The notes below the pieces were generated by a model. That model ran no database searches. It was not told where the DNA came from and saw only the letters and a program-made list of their open reading frames with translations. The translations under genes were made by a program, and so were the position numbers. A stretch of DNA of 46,673 nucleotides from Elusimicrobia bacterium GWC2_64_44 (lineage in GTDB: Bacteria > Elusimicrobiota > Elusimicrobia > Elusimicrobiales > UBA9959): contig MGUG01000010.1 of assembly GCA_001799845.1 (NCBI GenBank), positions 1-46,673 on the forward strand, given 5' to 3'. Positions 41,359 through 46,673 of the stretch are shown piece by piece; the first letter of the stretch is position 1, and every line of letters begins with the position of its first letter.

Positions 41359-43299
41359 ATGAGGCTCCTCCTCCTTTCCATCCTGCTGGCGCTGCCAGCC
41401 GCGCCCGCCTGGCCCAGGGCCGGCGGCGGTGGCGGCGGCGGTGGCGGCGGAGGCTGCTTCCCCGCCGGGACGCCAGTATTGACGCTCACCGGCGAGGTCC
41501 CGATAGAGAAGATAAAGCCGGGAGACAAGGTGCTGGCCTTCTCCAACGACAAACTGCTGCAGTGCGAAGTCCGGAATTTCATAGAGAAGAAAGACCGCCT
41601 GGTGGTCATCAGGACCGGTAAAGGCACCCTGACGGCCACCTCCGAGCATCCGCTGCTGACGCCCTTCGGCTTCACCGAGGTGCGCGGGCTGCGCAAGGGC
41701 GACGAAGTGGGCGTGCTCGAGGACGGCCGCCGCGTCTGGACCAGGATAAAGTCCATCAAGCCCGGCGGCGTGGCCACGGTCTACAACCTGGAGGTCGCCC
41801 CCCCTCACACCTTCATAGCGCGCGGCTTTATAGTGCACAACAAGGGCGGCTTCGGCGGCAGCTACGGCGGCGGCTACAGCCGCAGCTACAACAGCAACTA
41901 CTACGGCCGCCGCCGGCACGACACCTTCTTCGACAAGATCATGCTGGCCATCGCGGCCACCGTGCTGGCCGTCAAAGGCTACTCCCATTTCTCAGGCTCT
42001 TCCGGGGCCGGCGGCTCCGGCGGGACATCCCGCTCAGGGTCATCAGGGTCCTCCGGCGGCCGGGTGAACGCCTCCCTGCTGGCGCCCCGCTCCGCCCGCA
42101 CGCGCGAGATCCTGGCGGCGCTGGCCCGGCGTGACAAGGACTTTTCCCCCGATGAACTGCTGCAGTGGGTCAGGGACGTCTTCCTCAAGGTGCAGCTGGC
42201 CTGGCAGGCCAGGGACTACAGCACCCTGCGGGGAGTGATGATGCCGTACATGCACGCCAGCCACAGCGCCAAGGTAGAGGCCATGCGGGCGCGCGGCGAG
42301 ATCAACATGATGGACGACCTGCAGGTGCTGGCCCTGGACTTCGTCCACGTGCGCTGCCCGGCGGAGAAAGAGGGCCGCGCCTTCTCCGTCCTGATAACGG
42401 CCTCAGCCAGGGATTACACCGTCAGCGAGCGCGGCCACACCGAGCTGCGTCCGCCGGAGCCGCAGACCTTCCAGGAATTCTGGACCTTCAACCAACTCAA
42501 CGAAAACTGGGCGCTGGCCCGCATAGACCAGGTGGGCGACCTGGATTTCCTGAACGCGCCGAACCTGCCCGACAGCCCCGAGGCCGCGGCATCGGTGCCC
42601 CGCGCCGACCGCCCCTCGGGGGACGCCGCCTACCAGCCGCCGGGCGCGCGGGCGCAGGCCCCCGCCGACGCGGAGCAATCCTTTGAGCGCGGCGCCGACC
42701 TGCTGCGCTCGCTGGCACCGGCGGCCGCCGTTGCCGCGGCAGCCTCGGCCCGGCCCCCGCAGCCCGCCCCGGCCGCAGCCCGGTCCGAGACTACGGCCCC
42801 GGAGCGGCCGCAGGCCGACCGCTGGAACCGCCAGAAGATGGAGATAGCCGCCACGCTGGCCTTCGAGAGCGTCTACGAGGCCTGGGGGAAGAACGACAGC
42901 AGCCTGCTCAACCGCGACTTCGTTTCTGGCGAAGCGCTGGAGAAGCTGAAGCAGGTGATGCGGGACCGCAAGACCGAAGGCCTCTCTTTCGAGTTCAAAA
43001 GCCTGTTCACGCGCCGGGCGGACGTGGTGCTGACCAGCCCCGCCGAGCGCAGCCGCCTGCGCCTGGACGAGTTCACCGCGCGCATCACGGCCACCGCCGT
43101 GCGCGCCATCCTGCGCAACGGCAAGGTGCTCAAGCGCGACGAGGCCCCTGAGCCGTTCACCGAGTACTGGGTCTTCGGCAGGCAGCTCGACAGCTGGAAG
43201 CTGCGCGACATCCTGCCGCGCATGGAGCAGGCGGCCGAGGACAAAGCCCAGGACGGCGCCCCCAGCCCGGTGCAGATAGAGTGGTACTGGCACTCCTGA
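41359..43299 (+). CDS. Secreted protein with intein-like Hint domain and two Tim44-like domains
   Basis: 646 residues. Order: signal peptide (1-21), eleven Gly (22-32), Hint domain (33-161), Gly/Ser/Tyr-rich stretch (GGFGGSYGGGYSRSYNS), one membrane helix (about 194-211), Ser/Gly linker, Tim44-like domain 1 (about 265-400), Pro/Ala linker, Tim44-like domain 2 (about 495-646). The Hint domain begins CFPAGTPVLTL (Cys33), has SEHPLLT (block B His) and ends FIVHN (His160-Asn161). The residue after Asn is Lys, not Ser, Thr or Cys, so splicing in the strict intein way is unlikely, while cleavage is possible. Tim44-like domains (FQEFWTFNQLNENWALARI; FTEYWVFGRQLDSWKLRDI) bind proteins or membranes. 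Confidence 0.88.
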   Translation: MRLLLLSILLALPAAPAWPRAGGGGGGGGGGGCFPAGTPVLTLTGEVPIEKIKPGDKVLAFSNDKLLQCEVRNFIEKKDRLVVIRTGKGTLTATSEHPLLTPFGFTEVRGLRKGDEVGVLEDGRRVWTRIKSIKPGGVATVYNLEVAPPHTFIARGFIVHNKGGFGGSYGGGYSRSYNSNYYGRRRHDTFFDKIMLAIAATVLAVKGYSHFSGSSGAGGSGGTSRSGSSGSSGGRVNASLLAPRSARTREILAALARRDKDFSPDELLQWVRDVFLKVQLAWQARDYSTLRGVMMPYMHASHSAKVEAMRARGEINMMDDLQVLALDFVHVRCPAEKEGRAFSVLITASARDYTVSERGHTELRPPEPQTFQEFWTFNQLNENWALARIDQVGDLDFLNAPNLPDSPEAAASVPRADRPSGDAAYQPPGARAQAPADAEQSFERGADLLRSLAPAAAVAAAASARPPQPAPAAARSETTAPERPQADRWNRQKMEIAATLAFESVYEAWGKNDSSLLNRDFVSGEALEKLKQVMRDRKTEGLSFEFKSLFTRRADVVLTSPAERSRLRLDEFTARITATAVRAILRNGKVLKRDEAPEPFTEYWVFGRQLDSWKLRDILPRMEQAAEDKAQDGAPSPVQIEWYWHS

Positions 43300-43309
43300 A
43301 CCTTGACGC

Positions 43310-43354
43310 AAAAAAGGAGGCAGGCGCCCTTGAAAGGTGCCTGCCTCCTTTTTT
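43310..43354. terminator. Bidirectional rho-independent terminator
   Basis: A 19-bp stem (43310-43328 with 43336-43354, one G-T pair) and a seven-base loop, with A-run and T-run flanks. It serves the Hint/Tim44 gene and the converging SUI1 gene. Confidence 0.94.
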
Positions 43355-43360
43355 ATGCGC

Positions 43361-43720
43361 TCAGCCGATGAGGCGGACTTTGTAGCCGGCGGCTTCCAGC
43401 TCGGTTTTTACGAAGGCCCTGCGGTCGCCCTGCAGTTCCAGCACGCCGTCCTTCACCGAGCCCCCGGCGCCCAGGCGCTTCTTGAACTTCTTGAGCAGCT
43501 CTTCCTTGCCCGCCGGGTGCATAGGCAGCTTTTCTATCAGCGTCATACCGCTGCCCTTGCCCGTCTTTTTAAAAAGGACGCGCACCGGCTCGGTCTGCGT
43601 GCGCTGCCGCAGTTCCCCCGCCAGCCCCTCGGGGCACTCGCAGGGCGTCTTACCGCAGTTAGGGCAGGTCACTTTCCCGTCGGGGCCCGTGGAATAGACC
43701 AGCCTGTCGTTGTCGCTCAT
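43361..43720 (-). CDS. yciH: SUI1/YciH-type translation factor
   Basis: 119 residues from the ATG at 43720, with GAGGTG before it (a GTG two codons upstream is less likely). An N-terminal zinc-like patch CPNCGKTPCEC (residues 18-28) precedes the SUI1 domain: TGKGSGMTLIEKLP, then LLKKFKKRLGAGGSVKDGVLELQGDRR. E. coli YciH tunes start-codon choice and can block initiation under stress. The zinc patch is common in the longer bacterial form. It follows the MATE gene after seven bases. Confidence 0.9.
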   Translation of the reverse strand: MSDNDRLVYSTGPDGKVTCPNCGKTPCECPEGLAGELRQRTQTEPVRVLFKKTGKGSGMTLIEKLPMHPAGKEELLKKFKKRLGAGGSVKDGVLELQGDRRAFVKTELEAAGYKVRLIG

Positions 43721-43727
43721 AAGCACC

Positions 43728-45128
43728 TCAGAATTTGGAAACGTTCCATTCAGCCTCTTCTTCCTCCGGCGGCAGCGCCGGGGCTGGCGCCGGCGGCGGC
43801 TTTACCGCGCCCAGGCGCTTCCAGCGGCCCGTGGCGAAATACCCGGCGGAGAAAGCGAGCCCGGCGCACCAGGCCACAGGCGCGCCCCACCAGATGCCGT
43901 CGGTTCCCAGCCTGGCCGCCAGGAAGGTGGAAACCGGCAGCCGGATCACCCACAGCGCCAGCACCGTGACCAGCATCGGGATCACGGTATCCCCGGCGCC
44001 CCGCAGCGCGCCGTTGACTACGAACATGGAGGAGAAAACTATATAGAACCCGCCCGCTATCAGCAGGTAGCGCGCGCCTATGGCCACCACAGCCGGATCC
44101 GAAGTGAACAGGGCGATCAGGTGCCAGCCGAACACTACCACGGCCAGCGTGGTGGCGAGCGAGGTGGCGGCGGAGAGCAGCAGAGCGGCCTTCAGGCCGT
44201 TGCGGACGCGCTCCAGTTTCCCCGCGCCCACGTTCTGCCCGACGAAAGTGGAGATGGCCGCCGACAGGCTCATCGCCGGCATCACGGCGAAGGTGTCCAC
44301 GCGCCCGGCCGCGGTGTAGCCGGCCATCGCGTCGGTGCCGAAGCCGTTCACCAGGCGCGTCAGCACCATCATGCCGCCGGCCGCCAGCAGCTGCTGCACC
44401 CCGGAAGGCAAACCTATCGCCAGCGCTTTTTTCAGGATGGCCCGGTCGAATTCCAGGCCGCGCAGCCTGAACTTCAGCACCGTGTGCGTCCTGTTGAGAT
44501 ACACTATCGCCCCGAGGAAGGAGGCGCCCTGCGCTATCAGCGTGGCCCAGGCGGAGCCTGCCACCCCCCAGCCCAGCCCTATGACGAAGAACGCCACCAG
44601 CGCGGCGTTGAGCAGGATGGAGATGGCCGAGACATAAAGCGGGGTCCTGGAGTCGCCGAGGCCGCGCAGGATAGCGCTGACCGAGCCGTAGCCGAACAGG
44701 AAGACCAGCCCGCCGAAAGTGATGCGCAGGAAGGTAAGGGCCTGCGGCAGGATCTCCTCGGGCGTGTTCAGCAGCCGCAGGATGCTTTCGGAGAACAGCA
44801 GGCCCGCCGCGGTCATCAGCAGGGAGGCGAAGAAGAGGAAGATGTAGGAGGTGTCGATGGTCCTGCGGACCCGGGCCATATCCTTGGCCCCGAAATACTG
44901 GGAGATCAGGATGGAGAAGCCCATCGTCGCGCCGATGATCAGCGAGATCAGCAGGAAGAGTATCGGGAAGCTCGCCCCCACGGCGGCCAGCGCGGACTTG
45001 CCCACGGCCCGGCCGACAATGACGCTGTCCACCACGTTGTAGGACTGCTGCAGGACGTTGCCCGCCAGCATCGGCAGAGCGAAGTTCCAGATCAGGCGGC
45101 CTTCGCTGCCGGTGGTGAGGTCTTTCAT
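43728..45128 (-). CDS. MATE-family efflux pump (second copy)
   Basis: 466 residues from the ATG at 45128. The frame is open for 300 more bases, but that stretch is Arg/Ala-rich, antisense-like, and covered by the phosphatase gene. Twelve helices with the MATE repeats IWNFALPMLAGNVLQQSYNVVDSVIVGRAVG and AIGLPSGVQQLLAAGGMMVLTRLVNGFG. AILRGLGDSRTPLY and GALRGAGDTVIP are family blocks. The C-terminus is Pro/Glu-rich. It is not closely similar to the MATE copy at 35-36 kb. It overlaps the phosphatase gene by four bases. Confidence 0.9.
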   Translation of the reverse strand: MKDLTTGSEGRLIWNFALPMLAGNVLQQSYNVVDSVIVGRAVGKSALAAVGASFPILFLLISLIIGATMGFSILISQYFGAKDMARVRRTIDTSYIFLFFASLLMTAAGLLFSESILRLLNTPEEILPQALTFLRITFGGLVFLFGYGSVSAILRGLGDSRTPLYVSAISILLNAALVAFFVIGLGWGVAGSAWATLIAQGASFLGAIVYLNRTHTVLKFRLRGLEFDRAILKKALAIGLPSGVQQLLAAGGMMVLTRLVNGFGTDAMAGYTAAGRVDTFAVMPAMSLSAAISTFVGQNVGAGKLERVRNGLKAALLLSAATSLATTLAVVVFGWHLIALFTSDPAVVAIGARYLLIAGGFYIVFSSMFVVNGALRGAGDTVIPMLVTVLALWVIRLPVSTFLAARLGTDGIWWGAPVAWCAGLAFSAGYFATGRWKRLGAVKPPPAPAPALPPEEEEAEWNVSKF

Positions 45129-45841
45129 TTCCCGGCTTTTACTTTGACCTTGTCCCGGAGCAGCAGCCCGCGCAGCGTCTTCAGGTCCGCCGCGAAGGCC
45201 GGGCTTTTCTTGTAGAGCGGGTAGAGGCGGTCGGCCAGCTTCTTCCCGGCCGCCGTGTCGGCCGGGTGATGTACGCCGCCTATCACGCGGTCCAGCGCGG
45301 CCTCGTCGGCCCGGTCGAGGAAGAGCTTTCTCCTGGCGGGCACGAGGTCGGAGAGCAGCAGCGCCAGCAGCCGCGAGATTGTGGCGTGGCCGCTGGGATA
45401 GGCCAGCCCGCCTACGCGCCCGAGGCACGGGTTCAGCACGGGGTCGCGCATGAAGGGGCGAGGGCGCTTGTACTTGTCCTTGATGTCGGCGGCTATGCCG
45501 TCGGTCTCCGTCTTAACGCGCTTGAAGATGGCCGCCGCCTCTTCCGGCAGCGGCGTGGCGAAGGGGCTGAGGTCCCCGAAGAAATTCTCGAAGTCGGCGT
45601 GCGCGGCCGCCTGGGCCTTGGCGCACTGCTCCGGCGTGCGCTTCTGCTGCCAGTCGAAGACGGCGGCCAGGTCCTTCCTGTCTTCCGGGGAGCCGGCCTT
45701 GGGCGGCGCGGGGAAGTCGGGCAGTTTCTGCTGCTCCGCGGTAATATAATAGGTAGTGCGCGGGATTATCCACTCTTCCGCGGAAACCAGGGCCGGGGCC
45801 AGCAGGGCGGCGGCGGCTAAAAGCAGTTTATAGATCTTCAT
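45125..45841 (-). CDS. Secreted PAP2-family (class A) acid phosphatase
   Basis: 238 residues. Signal peptide MKIYKLLLAAAALLAPALVSA. The three PAP2 parts are seen: KDKYKRPRPF (K-x6-RP), YPSGHAT (PSGH) and RVIGGVHHPADTAAGK (a catalytic-His motif beginning with Arg). It is a periplasmic phosphatase that removes phosphate from small molecules or lipids. A soluble class A enzyme fits because no membrane helices follow. A -10-like TAAAAT ends six bases before the ATG and no ribosome site is seen. Confidence 0.9.
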   Translation of the reverse strand: MKIYKLLLAAAALLAPALVSAEEWIIPRTTYYITAEQQKLPDFPAPPKAGSPEDRKDLAAVFDWQQKRTPEQCAKAQAAAHADFENFFGDLSPFATPLPEEAAAIFKRVKTETDGIAADIKDKYKRPRPFMRDPVLNPCLGRVGGLAYPSGHATISRLLALLLSDLVPARRKLFLDRADEAALDRVIGGVHHPADTAAGKKLADRLYPLYKKSPAFAADLKTLRGLLLRDKVKVKAGK

Positions 45842-45847
45842 GCTTAA

Positions 45848-45853
45848 ATTTTA
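45848..45853 (-). promoter_or_regulatory. Candidate -10 box of the phosphatase gene
   Basis: TAAAAT (45853-45848 on the minus strand) ends six bases before the ATG at 45841. No -35 and no ribosome site were seen. Confidence 0.35.
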
Positions 45854-45893
45854 GCAAACATAGCCCGCCTTTCCCCCTGTCAGGGGAAAAAGA

Positions 45894-45899
45894 TATAAT
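45894..45899 (+). promoter_or_regulatory. -10 box of ahcY
   Basis: A perfect TATAAT, 29 bases before the ATG at 45929. GGAGGGG sits between. No good -35 is visible. Confidence 0.5.
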
Positions 45900-45928
45900 T
45901 ACAATAACGATTTAGTCTGGAGGGGTAA

Positions 45929-46673
45929 ATGACCACCGCGATCAAGGAGAACAGGAAAACCATGAAGAACGACTTTAAAGTAAAAGATATCAGCCTGGCC
46001 GGCCTGGGCCGCCGCGAGATAGAGATGGCCGAGCAGGAAATGCCGGGCCTGATGTCCATCCGCGAGAAATACGCCGTGAAGAAGCCGCTGAAGGGCGCGC
46101 GCGTGATGGGCTCGCTGCACATGACCGCGCAGACCGCCGTCCTCATAGAGACGCTGGCCGCGCTGGGCGCCGAAGTGCGCTGGTGCTCCTGCAACATCTT
46201 CTCCACCTCCGACCAGGCCGCGGCCGCTATAGCCAAGGCCGGTATACCGGTGTTCGCCTGGAAGGGCGAGACGCTGGCCGAATACTGGTGGTGCACCGAC
46301 CGCGCCCTGGACTTCGGCGGCGGCAAGGGCCCGCATTTGATCGTCGACGACGGCGGCGACGCCACCATGATGATACACCGCGGCGTGGACGCCGAGAACG
46401 ACGCCTCCATCCTCAACGCGAAGTGCGGCACCGAGGACGAGACCGAGCTCAATATCTGCCTCAAGGCTATCCTGAAGAAAACCCCCCAGCGCTGGCATAA
46501 CGCCGCCAAAGACTGGAAGGGCGTCTCCGAGGAGACCACCACCGGCGTGCACCGCCTGTACCAGATGCACGAGGCAGGCAAGCTGATGGTCCCCGCCATC
46601 AACGTCAACGATTCCGTGACCAAGTCCAAGTTCGACAACCTCTACGGCTGCCGCGAGTCCCTGGCCGACGGCA
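45929..46673 (+). CDS. ahcY: Adenosylhomocysteinase, N-terminal part (cut by window edge)
   Basis: The first 248 codons of a protein of normally about 430-480 residues. [18 protein letters not shown] and [21 protein letters not shown] are the opening blocks; [31 protein letters not shown] and [19 protein letters not shown] residues ([18 protein letters not shown]) hold the substrate and NAD-site residues, as in all family members. It splits S-adenosylhomocysteine into adenosine and homocysteine, keeping methyltransferases such as ArsM from product inhibition. GGAGGGG lies before the ATG; a second ATG at 45962 has no such site. Confidence 0.95.
   Translation, partial: MTTAIKENRKTMKNDFKVKDISLAGLGRREIEMAEQEMPGLMSIREKYAVKKPLKGARVMGSLHMTAQTAVLIETLAALGAEVRWCSCNIFSTSDQAAAAIAKAGIPVFAWKGETLAEYWWCTDRALDFGGGKGPHLIVDDGGDATMMIHRGVDAENDASILNAKCGTEDETELNICLKAILKKTPQRWHNAAKDWKGVSEETTTGVHRLYQMHEAGKLMVPAINVNDSVTKSKFDNLYGCRESLADG

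Noticed and set aside
41421..41454. GGC/GGT repeat as a slippage-prone phase-variation tract
   Set aside because: The unit is three bases, so slippage would only change the number of glycines and not switch the frame.
45129..45428. 100-residue N-terminal extension of the second MATE pump
   Set aside because: Arg/Ala/Gly-rich shadow of the phosphatase gene; the ATG at 45128 gives a normal MATE start with ATGA coupling.
45842..45928. A SAH riboswitch before ahcY
   Set aside because: Only 87 bases lie between the genes, holding a -10 box and a ribosome site; I see no conserved SAH-aptamer layout.

Overview
This is a 46.7-kb stretch of a high-GC bacterial chromosome. It encodes 54 genes, two of them cut by the window edges, plus ten hairpin terminators and several promoters. 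Outer-membrane genes (FadL-type porin, TolC, OmpA/Pal lipoprotein), a CysE-CysK pair and AnmK point to a Gram-negative, diderm organism. Several features fit a lineage outside the well-studied Proteobacteria, for example Elusimicrobiota or a similar phylum: a squalene-synthase-like enzyme of eukaryotic motif type, an Fcy1-like deaminase, and many operon-first genes without a Shine-Dalgarno (SD) sequence. That taxonomic guess is inference, not something the sequence proves. No tRNA, rRNA, CRISPR array, insertion sequence or prophage was seen, and no gene-free gap exceeds 300 bases.

Layout. 1-4 kb: end of the housekeeping sigma factor, a CmpX/MscS-like membrane protein, a small secreted protein, then rplU-rpmA-obgE. 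4-10 kb, minus strand: OmpA-like lipoprotein and squalene/phytoene synthase, then a tightly overlapping run cysE-cysK-nudix-anmK-MFS. 10-15 kb: a secreted protein of unknown function, an MFS permease divergent from a seven-bladed WD40 protein, and a FadL-type porin. 14.8-20.1 kb, minus strand: a nine-gene arsenic operon (arsR, permease, arsE, arsF, arsG, arsM, an IscA/HesB-like protein with a Cys-rich tail, arsC, acr3). 20-22 kb: an RsuA/RluB-type pseudouridine synthase and an M42 peptidase, followed by a perfect 28-bp inverted repeat. 22-29 kb, minus strand: a TetR-controlled export operon (tetR, tolC, adaptor, two ABC ATPases, two ABC-2 permeases, cupin) with two abutting palindromic operators at its promoter. 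29-33 kb: an RRM RNA-binding protein with a long leader, and three two-component proteins. 33-41 kb: deaminase, secreted protein, RlmI-like methyltransferase, MATE pump, CYTH protein, small membrane protein, TypA, a multi-hairpin element and an ABC-F ATPase. 41-46.7 kb: a DUF350-like membrane protein with a Hint/Tim44-like secreted protein, a SUI1/YciH factor, a second MATE pump, a PAP2 phosphatase and the start of ahcY.

How the genes fit together. The arsenic operon combines routes for inorganic arsenic (ArsC reduction, Acr3 efflux, ArsM methylation) with the ArsE-ArsF-ArsG set known for nitroaromatic arsenicals. The TetR operon carries every part of a YbhGFSR-like tripartite exporter plus its own TolC. 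The most unusual object is the 41.4-43.3 kb gene, in which an intein-like Hint domain interrupts the glycine-rich segment of a protein with two Tim44-like domains.
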